A DNA stretch of 64,000 nucleotides from Actinorhabdospora filicis (GTDB lineage Bacteria > Actinomycetota > Actinomycetes > Mycobacteriales > Micromonosporaceae): contig NZ_BSTX01000002.1 of NCBI RefSeq assembly GCF_030269765.1, forward strand, positions 496,001 to 560,000, given 5' to 3'. How positions within the stretch are numbered: position 1 is the first letter of the stretch; the number at the start of each line of letters is the position of its first letter. Positions 8,811 through 15,830 of the stretch are shown here, piece by piece. Both the position numbers and the translations under genes were made by a program. The notes under the pieces are model-generated. The model had not been told where the DNA came from. It made no database searches and saw only the letters and a list, made by a program, of their open reading frames with translations.

Positions 8811-8816
8811 CGCGGG

Positions 8817-8844
8817 CGCGGCCACGCCTCAGGGCGTGGCCGCG
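8817..8844. terminator. Hairpin between convergent genes
   Basis: A 12-bp perfect stem (8817-8828 with 8833-8844) around a 4-nt loop, with the core GGCCACGCC / GGCGTGGCC, 6 bp after the antiporter stop and 5 bp before the end of the convergent gene. It can serve both strands; there is no U-tract, as is common in actinomycetes. Confidence 0.7.
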
Positions 8845-8849
8845 GGAGG

Positions 8850-9923
8850 TCAGGCGGCGGCCGTCGCTCCCCGTCCGCAGGTGGCGCAGGTGGTCCGCCG
8901 CCGCAGCCGGCAGGCGATCGTGGCGGTGGACAGCGTGACTCCCCACAGCGGAAGCACTATCCACAACAGATCGGCGGCACCACCGAGCTCGGAGCCCGCA
9001 CCCGACAGGGCCTTGCCCAGATGATCGCGGACGATCGCGAACCCGCCGGACAGGAAGGCCAGCGACACGATGGTGGCCGGGATGATCGCCAGCCCGGGCG
9101 GTAGGCGGCGTCCCCGCAGGTACGGCACCCAGCGCGGAACCACCTCACCCCACCGCCGGGTGAGCCCGAGGCACAGCACACCACCCAGCGCCGCGAAGGT
9201 CGCCAGGTAGGTGCCCGCGGCGAAGACATCGGGATAGGTCGCCCGCATCTCGGCCAGCCATGCGTCACTCACCCCGAGCGGAATCCCCAGCGCCCAGCAC
9301 CACCGCGACGCGGCATAACCGAACGGCAGGATGAAGGCGAGGTAACTCGCCCAGCGCCCCACGCGCGCCGCGGAGACCCGGCCCGGCCGATCCGACCGCC
9401 CACAGGCGAGGCAAGCCTCGCGCGCCCGCCGCAGGAAGGCGACCGCCGCCCCGACGAACAGCAGCCCGATGAGACCCAGGACGAGCATGTTCACCATCGG
9501 CCACGGCCAGGCACTGGCCACCGTCAGGCCGTGTACGCCACCGAACGGCGTCATCACCGCGACCAGCGGGGTGTAGGCGACATGGCTGAGGAGCCGCTCG
9601 TCCGGCGCGACCACGATCAGGCCCGTGGCCAGCGCGAAGGCGAGCCCGGCGAGTAAACCCCGTCCTCCGCGACCGGGGTTGCCTCGCGCCAGCATCAGCC
9701 CGAGAACCGCGCCGCCCGCGCCGAGACCGAAGATCCACCATCCGGCACCGGCCGGTGTCACATGGGCGAGTATCGCTTCGGGTGAGACATCCGGGTCCCC
9801 GACACCGAACGGGAACCCGCCACCGCCGACCGCCCAGAAGGCGCCGAGTAATCCGTAACCGAGGCCCGCTACCGCAGCCGCGTAGCCGGCCCAACGCGGC
9901 CAGAGCCGCCAGGACTTCACCAT
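8850..9923 (-). CDS. Multi-pass membrane protein of unknown function
   Basis: A 357-aa protein with about nine hydrophobic segments (for example WAGYAAAVAGLGYGLLGAF near residue 12, LVLGLIGLLFVGAAVAFL near 165, LLWIVLPLWGVTLSTATIA near the end). Two short Cys pairs, CLACGR in a loop near residue 187 and CATCGRG at the C-terminus, look like metal or redox sites on the cytoplasmic side. Three in-frame ATGs compete (9938, 9926, 9923); the last was chosen because AAGAGG lies 6 nt upstream. It does not resemble a transporter family that I recognise. It converges on the antiporter and follows the secreted-protein gene at 10122 by about 200 bp, so no functional partner is evident. Confidence 0.7.
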   Translation of the reverse strand: MVKSWRLWPRWAGYAAAVAGLGYGLLGAFWAVGGGGFPFGVGDPDVSPEAILAHVTPAGAGWWIFGLGAGGAVLGLMLARGNPGRGGRGLLAGLAFALATGLIVVAPDERLLSHVAYTPLVAVMTPFGGVHGLTVASAWPWPMVNMLVLGLIGLLFVGAAVAFLRRAREACLACGRSDRPGRVSAARVGRWASYLAFILPFGYAASRWCWALGIPLGVSDAWLAEMRATYPDVFAAGTYLATFAALGGVLCLGLTRRWGEVVPRWVPYLRGRRLPPGLAIIPATIVSLAFLSGGFAIVRDHLGKALSGAGSELGGAADLLWIVLPLWGVTLSTATIACRLRRRTTCATCGRGATAAA

Positions 9924-10050
9924 CATTGGCCTCTTCATCGGTGACGCGCGACGGGAATCCGCCGCGCTGGTTCACCTTTGCCGCCCGGCCGGGCGGGACG
10001 ACTCCCGCATGAAGGTGAAGCGCCTCCCCCTCGCGGGGGAACGCTGCCCC

Positions 10051-10110
10051 GGCCACGCCCTCGCCACCCGGCCTCCGCGAAGGCCTCGGTCCCCGCACGA
10101 GGGCGTGGCC
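10051..10110 (-). terminator. Long inverted repeat downstream of secreted-protein gene
   Basis: 13-bp perfect arms (10051-10063 GGCCACGCCCTCG and 10098-10110) separated by 34 nt, lying 11 bp after the stop of the gene ending at 10122. The arms reuse the GGCCACGCC core of the hairpin at 8817. The inner loop contains a smaller AGGCCT-centred hairpin. Confidence 0.55.
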
Positions 10111-10121
10111 GCACCCGAGCC

Positions 10122-10580
10122 CTACCCGCAGACCGACCGCGAGCGGTAGCAGGAGACAGTGGTCTCCCCGTCGTGCTCCTGATCGCGGATGATGAAGTCC
10201 ACCCTGCTGATCCCACCGACGGTGTCACTGGCGTCGAGGATCAGATCGTGCGATGAGTACCACTCACCCCGATCGGCCGGCGCGCAGTACTCCCTGGTGA
10301 TCGCCGTGGCGACAATCGTGCTGCCGACGTAGGCGTAGGCGAACAACTGCCCGCACTCCAGCGCGTGCACGTAGACCTTCACATTGGTTGCGGTCACCGA
10401 GCGGTTGAACCAGGCGATGCTCCCCGTCCCCGCCGCGCCGAGCGCCCCTGACCCCCCACCATGGACGAACCGCACCGAGAAACTCGGCGGCGACGCACTC
10501 GCGGCGGTACCCGTCCCCACCAGCGACGCCAAGGCCAGACCGACACCGACGACCGCCTGCAACACCCGTCGTCCGAACAT
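10122..10580 (-). CDS. Small secreted protein, function unknown
   Basis: A 152-aa protein with a typical Sec signal: MFGRRVLQ, then a hydrophobic core to about residue 22 and GTAASAS before a likely cleavage near residue 30. The mature part of about 120 residues contains four cysteines (in ALECGQ, REYCAP, SCYRSRSVCG), suitable for two disulphides, and ends in CYRSRSVCG. ATG 10580 lies 11 nt after GGAGGGA. It stands alone, with an inverted-repeat terminator downstream. I do not recognise a family. The pattern of a small Cys-paired exported protein is common in actinomycetes; no enzymatic motif is visible. Confidence 0.7.
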   Translation of the reverse strand: MFGRRVLQAVVGVGLALASLVGTGTAASASPPSFSVRFVHGGGSGALGAAGTGSIAWFNRSVTATNVKVYVHALECGQLFAYAYVGSTIVATAITREYCAPADRGEWYSSHDLILDASDTVGGISRVDFIIRDQEHDGETTVSCYRSRSVCG

Positions 10581-10715
10581 CCTCACTCCCTCCATCCACG
10601 GCACGGCCCACCGTGGCCCGCACCGGCGGGCCGGACGTTAGATCGCCCCGGCTTCAAAACGGCTTCACCCACCCGGAGGCGAGGGCGGAGTCCATGGCGG
10701 AATACGGTGGTAGGG

Positions 10716-11051
10716 ATGGAGTTGACCAGTACCTGCGACGAACCGGTGCGCCTCAGCCACGACGAGGTCACCTTCCTCAACGACCTCCCCGGCGCCGCCT
10801 TCGACATCGGCTACTTCGACTCCTGCTCCCTGGCACTCGGCCACCCCGGAGCCCACGCCACCAGCCTGCAAGCCGTCCCCGGCTCCTCCTGGTGGCTGGT
10901 CTGGGGCTTCGGCACCCGCATCCTGCTCCCGCACACCAAGGAATGCGACGCCGAGGACCCCTTCTGGCCCGCCGAGATGTGCTTCCTGTACGCCGGACAC
11001 GTCGGCGACCACGTCTTCCTGCGCCCACCCGACTGGCTGCCCCCGGTCTAG
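10716..11051 (+). CDS. Hypothetical 111-aa protein
   Basis: An acidic, aromatic-rich protein beginning MELTSTCDEPVRLSH, without signal peptide or membrane segment. Conserved-looking features are four cysteines (residues 7, about 41, 78 and 90) and the cluster SSWWLVWGFGTRILLPH. A GGTGGTAGGG ribosome site precedes ATG 10716; the longer frame upstream runs antisense to the neighbouring gene and was not used. It is followed after about 110 bp by the end of the convergent MFS gene. No family is recognised. Confidence 0.55.
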   Translation: MELTSTCDEPVRLSHDEVTFLNDLPGAAFDIGYFDSCSLALGHPGAHATSLQAVPGSSWWLVWGFGTRILLPHTKECDAEDPFWPAEMCFLYAGHVGDHVFLRPPDWLPPV

Positions 11052-11159
11052 CGGCCGGCCGCGCACCGTCCGCGGCAGCGAGCCGTCGATCACCGCAGAC
11101 GAAAAACCCGGCCCGCGCGAGCCAGCGCGAGCCGGGAGTCCACCGAATGAGTCCACCTG

Positions 11160-12422
11160 CTAGGCCGCCGGGACGAGCTCCGCCTGCTCCGGCTCGGCCG
11201 CCGCGCGTCGTGCCGCCTCGACCCGGCGGTTGCTGGTCATCGAGGCCGTCACGATCGTCATCGACAGCAGAAGCCCGGCCGCGGCGTACAGCGCGGCGCG
11301 CACGTCGTAGGCGGTGGCCAGCCAGCCGCCGAGGAACGCGCCGAACGGGGCCGCGCACATCGCCAGCATGCGAGAGGTCGAGGCGACCCGGCCCATCAGG
11401 TGACCCGGGACGATCGCCTGCCGCAGGGACGGCCCGAGCACCATCGTGGCGCCCATGCCCGCTCCGCAGACGGCCAGCGCCAGTCCGGCCAGATAGGCGT
11501 TGGGAGCGGCGGCCAGCCCGAGGATGGCGACGCCTTCGACGGCGGCCGTCGTGGTCAGCGCGGTGCCGGTGCCGAGCTTGCGGCCGAGGAAGGAGGCGAT
11601 GCCCGCGCCGAGCAGCCCGCCGGTGGCCTCGGCGGTCAGCAGCAGACCGAAACCGAAGTCGCTGACGCCGAGACGCTCGTGGGCGAAGAGCGCCAGCACG
11701 GTTTCCACCGCCAGGAACGCGACGTTCCCGACCGCCGGGCGCAGCGCCAGCCCGAGCAGCAGCTGGTCCCGGAAGACATAGGAGGCACCGGCCCGCGCCT
11801 GCCGCAGCAGCGATTCACGGGCCTGCGGCACCGGCCGCGGCATCGCCGGCAGCGACCGGACCAGCAGTGCCGAGACCGCGAAGGACACCGCGTCGGCCAC
11901 CAGCGGGATGGACCGCCCCAGCGCGAGCAGGGCACTGCCGAGTGGCGGACCGGCGAAGCCGGAGGCGGCGGTCTGCGTACCGCGCAGGCGGGAGTTCGCC
12001 CGCTCCAGCAGCGCCGGGTCGCGGCGCAGCAGCTCCGGCAGATACGCTGTGGCGGCGGTGTCGAAGAACAGCCCGCCGAGCCCGAGCAGGAACGCCACGG
12101 CCGCCAGCAGCGGAATGCTCAGGACGTCGAACGCCGCCGCGACCGCCGGGACCGCGATCAGCACCGTCCGCGCGACATCGGTGACCCACATCGTGCGCCG
12201 CCGGTCCCACCGGTCGACCAGCGCGCCGCCGAGAATCCCGAACAGCAGCCACGGAATCGTCCCGGCCGCCGCGACGACGGCCAGCGCCATCGGGTCCCGC
12301 GTCAACGTCAGCGCCAGCAGCGGCAGCGCGGCATGGGTGACCCCGTCGCCGAGCGAGGAGATGGTCTGGGCACCCCAGAGCCGCCCGAACCCGGCCGGCA
12401 GTTTACGAACTTCGGTGGTCAC
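11160..12422 (-). CDS. MFS exporter (enterobactin-exporter-like, MFS_3)
   Basis: A 420-aa major facilitator with about 12 membrane segments. The N-terminus FGRLWGAQTISSLGDGVTH and the loop GALVDRWDRRRTMWVTD (motif A-like, near residue 67) are typical of the MFS_3 / EntS-like group that exports siderophores, macrolides and other small molecules. The start is GTG at 12422 and overlaps the stop of the ArsR regulator gene by 4 bp (GTGA), so translation is coupled. Its expression should be governed by the operator ahead of the regulator. The substrate is not predictable; drug or metabolite efflux is likely. Confidence 0.88.
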   Translation of the reverse strand: MTTEVRKLPAGFGRLWGAQTISSLGDGVTHAALPLLALTLTRDPMALAVVAAAGTIPWLLFGILGGALVDRWDRRRTMWVTDVARTVLIAVPAVAAAFDVLSIPLLAAVAFLLGLGGLFFDTAATAYLPELLRRDPALLERANSRLRGTQTAASGFAGPPLGSALLALGRSIPLVADAVSFAVSALLVRSLPAMPRPVPQARESLLRQARAGASYVFRDQLLLGLALRPAVGNVAFLAVETVLALFAHERLGVSDFGFGLLLTAEATGGLLGAGIASFLGRKLGTGTALTTTAAVEGVAILGLAAAPNAYLAGLALAVCGAGMGATMVLGPSLRQAIVPGHLMGRVASTSRMLAMCAAPFGAFLGGWLATAYDVRAALYAAAGLLLSMTIVTASMTSNRRVEAARRAAAEPEQAELVPAA

Positions 12423-12952
12423 TTGGTTTCCTCTTTGTACTTCGAGCGGGGGTGGAACAGGGCGAAGGCGAGCGTGGTGTCCGGCAGCGCGGGATCCGAC
12501 AGCTCCCGGTACTCGGCGACCAGGGCGTGCAGCCGCTCCCCGAGCTCGGCGAACTGCTCGTCGGTGATCCGCAGATGCGCCTGGCGCACATGCCGCTCAC
12601 CGTCGGCGGGGGAGGCCTCCAGGTCGGCGATCGCGTGCCGCATCACCACGTCCGGGCCGCCCTCACCTGGATCGGGCAGGTGCAGCGTCCGCGCGGCCAT
12701 GGCGTAGTACCGCTCGGTGACCCCCCGGACCTTGCGGGTGCGGACCACCTTGATCAGCCCGGCGCGCTCCAGCAGCCGCACGTGGTAGCTGGAGCTGCCC
12801 TTGGCGAGGCCGATGCGCTCGGCGATCTGGGTGATCGTGGAGGGCTCGAAGCGCAGGACGGCCATGATGCGGTGCCGGGTGAGGTTGGAGACGGCGCGGA
12901 GCTGCTCGTCGGTGGTGACGTGGAAGGTCTCGGGAAGATCATCGGTGGACAC
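12419..12952 (-). CDS. ArsR-family winged-helix transcriptional regulator
   Basis: A 177-aa regulator. The winged-helix segment (about 18-85) includes LTRHRIMAVLRF, ITQIAERIGLAKGSSSYHVR (recognition region) and LIKVVRTRKVRGVTERYY, typical of ArsR-type HTH_20 proteins. The C-terminal half is charged and helical and may bind effector or dimerise. GTG 12952 was chosen over a longer frame because an 11-bp inverted repeat lies directly upstream, at 12957-12984, where a promoter and operator must be. No ribosome site precedes the GTG, so the transcript may be leaderless. It overlaps the MFS gene and should repress the pair. No metal-binding Cys cluster is visible, so a small organic ligand is more likely than a metal. 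Confidence 0.85.
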   Translation of the reverse strand: MSTDDLPETFHVTTDEQLRAVSNLTRHRIMAVLRFEPSTITQIAERIGLAKGSSSYHVRLLERAGLIKVVRTRKVRGVTERYYAMAARTLHLPDPGEGGPDVVMRHAIADLEASPADGERHVRQAHLRITDEQFAELGERLHALVAEYRELSDPALPDTTLAFALFHPRSKYKEETK

Positions 12953-12956
12953 GCGA

Positions 12957-12984
12957 GTAATGGTCAACGATTCTTGACCATTAC
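12957..12984. promoter_or_regulatory. Palindromic operator of the ArsR-MFS operon
   Basis: Two perfect 11-bp arms, GTAATGGTCAA (12957-12967) and TTGACCATTAC (12974-12984), flank a 6-bp spacer. The site begins 5 bp upstream of the regulator's GTG start and is AT-rich against its surroundings. The position fits autorepression by the ArsR protein and probably covers the promoter. Confidence 0.8.
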
Positions 12985-13161
12985 GCAAGGGGTATCCCGG
13001 AGGAACTTTCAGAGGGCCGCGACTCTTGGCATGTTTCCGCTGCTGGTGGGGCATATGAGCGTCGGCAAACGCTGCCGCACGACCGGCTCAGAGCGCCGTC
13101 GACTCCCATGAGGGATCGGCCGCCTCCCGTTCCAGGGCATCGGTGACGGCCCTGTCGCCGG

Positions 13162-13560
13162 TCATGGCGTGCCCGGGGTCTGGTATCGGATGAGTCCCAG
13201 GTGGACGGCCATGCCAACGGCCGCCGTGGTGGTCTCCACACCGAGCTGCCGGCGGATCGAGGCCAACTGCCGCTCGATGGAACGACTGCACCGCCCCTGC
13301 TCGCGAGCGATGGACGCGACCTGGCGACCCCGCGCCACCTGCGTCAGCAGGTGGACGTGCCGCGGCGACATCCACGAGACGACCGCCGGAACCGGAACCC
13401 GGTCCTCGGGCCGCTCATAGAAGATCCCCGCGCCGATGAGATGCCGATGAAGCTCGGCGGCCAGCACCGCCAGCTCGCCGACGGTCCTGCCGGTGTAGAG
13501 CCCCTCGGCCAGCTGCGCGGCGACGTAGGCGCCCGCGAGCCGCGAGACCGCCGCGCTCAT
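13162..13560 (-). CDS. Small LuxR/GerE-like HTH protein
   Basis: A 132-aa protein. The C-terminal half (about 65-128) reads like a GerE/LuxR DNA-binding domain: WMSPRHVHLLTQVARG, then VASIAREQGRCSRSIERQLA and SIRRQLGVETTTAAVGMAV, which matches the sequence-independent helix, the recognition helix and the final helix. The N-terminal half is short and helical and too small for a receiver domain. ATG 13560 overlaps the stop of the upstream membrane gene (ATGA), so the two are translationally coupled. The membrane protein could therefore control this regulator. Its targets are unknown. Confidence 0.7.
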   Translation of the reverse strand: MSAAVSRLAGAYVAAQLAEGLYTGRTVGELAVLAAELHRHLIGAGIFYERPEDRVPVPAVVSWMSPRHVHLLTQVARGRQVASIAREQGRCSRSIERQLASIRRQLGVETTTAAVGMAVHLGLIRYQTPGTP

Positions 13561-13943
13561 GCCGCCACCCGGCGGTGACGGTGGGCGGTGACCGCGACGT
13601 GGTGCCACCGTGCCCACGCAGGCACAAGTCGACGCGTCATGTGCAGCGCTACAACGCTGGCGGCGCCACATGAGCCCGCCAGAAACCCCAGGGCCAGCCA
13701 TGTCACGAGCGACGCCGGATGCGGCAGCAGCCGGGGGAGTACGAACCATGCCACCGCGAGCCCGGCGGTGAAGCGGACGGCGAACTCGCAGCGCCGGTAG
13801 ACCGCGCCCAGAGCACGCTGGGTGGGGGAGGAGCGGAAGAAGGACGTCGCGGCTGTGTCGCACGGCCACGCTTGCCTGCACTCGCGGCAGGTCTCCAGCG
13901 GCGGAGCCGCATGGGCGGTCGGTTGGTGATCGGTGGTGGACAT
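13557..13943 (-). CDS. Small membrane protein with Cys motif, coupled to HTH gene
   Basis: A 128-aa protein: a hydrophilic N-terminus with CRECRQAWPC (a possible zinc or redox site, near residue 20), two membrane segments (about 60-80 and 83-103, LVTWLALGFLAGSCGAASVV), and a short basic tail. ATG 13943 follows GGGGGCACG. It overlaps the HTH gene at 13560 by 4 bp, so the pair forms a two-gene unit. A role as membrane sensor or tether for the regulator is conceivable but inferred only from coupling. Confidence 0.6.
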   Translation of the reverse strand: MSTTDHQPTAHAAPPLETCRECRQAWPCDTAATSFFRSSPTQRALGAVYRRCEFAVRFTAGLAVAWFVLPRLLPHPASLVTWLALGFLAGSCGAASVVALHMTRRLVPAWARWHHVAVTAHRHRRVAA

Positions 13944-14046
13944 CGTGCCCCCGGGAAGCTCGGCCATCGGACGCTCGCAGCTGCGCTACCCGTCCACCTT
14001 CACCTGGAGTGATAACTCTCCGCGACGTCACAATGGACGACAGTCA

Positions 14047-14079
14047 GGCGACATTTCAGGGTGACACTCCGGCGACATT
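14047..14079. repeat. Short repeats upstream of the XRE-type gene
   Basis: GGCGACATT occurs at 14047-14055 and 14071-14079, with a variant GGTGACACT at 14060-14068 between them, so three related 9-mers recur at 11-13 bp spacing 20-50 bp before the start of the regulator gene at 14098. They may be binding sites for that protein; this is inference. Confidence 0.4.
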
Positions 14080-14097
14080 GGACGGTATGGTGGAACC

Positions 14098-14856
14098 ATG
14101 GCCGTCCACCGACAGCTCCAGCCGAACACCCGCCTTCGTGCCGCCCGCATCGCGCTCAACCTCTCCCAGGACGACCTGGCCACCAGGCTGCGCGAGGCCG
14201 GCGTCCGGCTCGGCGACCCCAACGACGCCTCCAAACGCCACGTCCAGCGGCTGGAGTCGGGGCAGACGCAGAACCCGCGCCCGAACTACCTGCGCGCGCT
14301 CGAACACGTCCTCAAGGTCCCCGCCCAGCAGCTGGGGTTCTCACCGCTCGGCTCGACGGTCGGGACCATCGGCGGCGATGACCTCGCGCCGCTGCTGCAC
14401 CCCGAGGTCGCCCCCGACGGGCGGCCCGCCCACGAGAACCTCTCCGGCATCTGGCTCTCGCGCTACGAGTACGTCTCCAGCGGGCGCGGCGGCCAGACCT
14501 TCACCGGCCTCCACTACGTCGTGGTCCTCCAGCAGCAGGAGCTGCTGACCGTCCGCTCGATCGCCGGGACCTCCGGCTCGCCGCTGAGCATGTCCCTGTC
14601 GGTGGACGGCGCGACGGTCACCGGGACCTGGACCGAGCAGACCGCCACCGACGGCTACTACCGGGGCGCCCGCTACCACGGCGCGATCCAGATGCTGGTG
14701 GAACCGACCGGGCGCCTCATCTCCGGGCAGTGGGTCGGCTTCGGCAAGGAGATGGACGTCAATGTCGGCCCCTGGGAGCTGATCTTCCAGTCCGCTGACC
14801 TCTCGCGGGCCGCGATCGCCGCCTACGCCCGGCCCGCCACCGACCCGCGCGCATAG
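14098..14856 (+). CDS. XRE-type HTH regulator with C-terminal beta-rich domain
   Basis: A 252-aa protein. Residues 10-80 form a Cro/C1-type HTH: NTRLRAARIALNLSQDDLAT, then KRHVQRLESGQTQNP and YLRALEHVLKVP. After a linker, residues about 115-240 form a beta-rich domain (LSGIWLSRYEYVSSGRGG, VTGTWTEQTATDGYYRGARY, LISGQWVGFGKEMDVNVGPW) that resembles small ligand-binding barrels; I do not recognise the family. It is monocistronic and converges on the ATPase gene with 7 bp between stops. Short repeats upstream may be its own operator. It may be a ligand-responsive regulator, but the ligand is unknown. Confidence 0.75.
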   Translation: MAVHRQLQPNTRLRAARIALNLSQDDLATRLREAGVRLGDPNDASKRHVQRLESGQTQNPRPNYLRALEHVLKVPAQQLGFSPLGSTVGTIGGDDLAPLLHPEVAPDGRPAHENLSGIWLSRYEYVSSGRGGQTFTGLHYVVVLQQQELLTVRSIAGTSGSPLSMSLSVDGATVTGTWTEQTATDGYYRGARYHGAIQMLVEPTGRLISGQWVGFGKEMDVNVGPWELIFQSADLSRAAIAAYARPATDPRA

Positions 14857-14863
14857 CGCCCGG

Positions 14864-15613
14864 TCAGGCGCCGTCCCCGGTGAAGTGCCGCAAGAACGCC
14901 CCCGGCCGCTCCAGGAACCCCCGCCAGCTGGCCACCAGATCCAGGTCCCCCCAAGCCACCCGCCCCGCCCCATGATCGCCGACCTCGATGATGTCCGCGC
15001 CGGGCACCGACGCCAGGACGGGGGAGTGGGTCGCGCAGATGACCTGCGCCCCCGACCCCCCGAGCCGGTGCATCAGCCCGACGAGCTGGAGGCAGGACGA
15101 GAACGACAGGGCGGCCTCGGGCTCGTCCATGAGGTAGAGCCCGGGCTGGCGGAACATCGCGTCCAGGACGGTCAGGAACCCCTCGCCGTGGCTCATCACC
15201 GACACGTCGTCCTCCCAGTACCCGGGCATCCCGGACAGGAAGTCGAGGAGCCCGAAGGCGGTCTCGGCGCGCAGGAAGAACCCCTTGCGTTTTGCGCGCG
15301 GCCCGGCCTGCATCCGCGCTCCGGCGGCGGTGTAATCCAGGCGCATCACCTCGCCCAGCGGGGTCTTGGCGCGGTCGTTGCCGTACTTGCGCCCGGCGCG
15401 CCCGCCCTGGGCGTCCAGGCCCGCCGCCTCGGCGATGGCCTCGACGATGGTCGATTTGCCCGAGCCGTTCTCACCGACGAGGAACGTGACCGGCGCGGTG
15501 AACTCCAGGCCCCGCTCGGTCAGCTCACGGACGCAGGGCACGGTGAACGGCCACTCCTGCGCGGCGCGCTCGCCCAGCAGCGCGCCGGGGACGTAGGCGC
15601 GTTCGACCAGCAT
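14864..15613 (-). CDS. AAA/ABC-type ATPase (COG3910-like)
   Basis: A 249-aa stand-alone ABC-like ATPase of the SMC/RecF-related group. Walker A is GENGSGKST (47-55), the signature-like segment is VMSHGEGFL near 153, Walker B is GLYLMDEPEAALS near 172, and the switch region is CATHSPVLASVPGADI near 207. It has no membrane segment or partner permease, so it is not a transporter component. AGGAGAACC precedes ATG 15613. Family members are often annotated as predicted ATPases and are also found in defence or overcoming-lysogenisation (OLD-like) contexts, but this one has no nuclease domain and no clear partner. Its cellular role is unknown. Confidence 0.85.
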   Translation of the reverse strand: MLVERAYVPGALLGERAAQEWPFTVPCVRELTERGLEFTAPVTFLVGENGSGKSTIVEAIAEAAGLDAQGGRAGRKYGNDRAKTPLGEVMRLDYTAAGARMQAGPRAKRKGFFLRAETAFGLLDFLSGMPGYWEDDVSVMSHGEGFLTVLDAMFRQPGLYLMDEPEAALSFSSCLQLVGLMHRLGGSGAQVICATHSPVLASVPGADIIEVGDHGAGRVAWGDLDLVASWRGFLERPGAFLRHFTGDGA

Positions 15614-15789
15614 CGGTTCTCCTCAGTCCGGTGGCGCGGGAGCGCCGAAGATCGCCCCACACGCGAGCCGAGCCGGAAGCGCAGGTCAGGCGGGCGGCCC
15701 GAGGAGCCCATCGGGGCATTGGCCGAAGGCCCGGAGCACGCGGCGAGGACGAGCACGGACGCCGGCAACAGCCTTCCGAGGATGCGCAT
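15520..15789 (-). CDS. Possible small lipoprotein ORF overlapping the ATPase gene
   Basis: An 89-codon frame beginning MRILGRLLPASVLVLAACSG has a good lipoprotein signal with lipobox LAAC (Cys at residue 18), and GAGGATGAG precedes the ATG. After about residue 35 it loses protein-like character and runs 94 bp into the start of the ATPase gene. It may be a degenerate or frameshifted lipoprotein gene, or a chance frame. It is listed because the signal sequence is convincing and no other gene occupies 15614-15830. Confidence 0.3.
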   Translation of the reverse strand: MRILGRLLPASVLVLAACSGPSANAPMGSSGRPPDLRFRLGSRVGRSSALPRHRTEENRCWSNAPTSPARCWASAPRRSGRSPCPASVS

Positions 15790-15830
15790 CCACTCATCCT
15801 CGACGGCGCACCCATGTCCCCGCCACCCCG

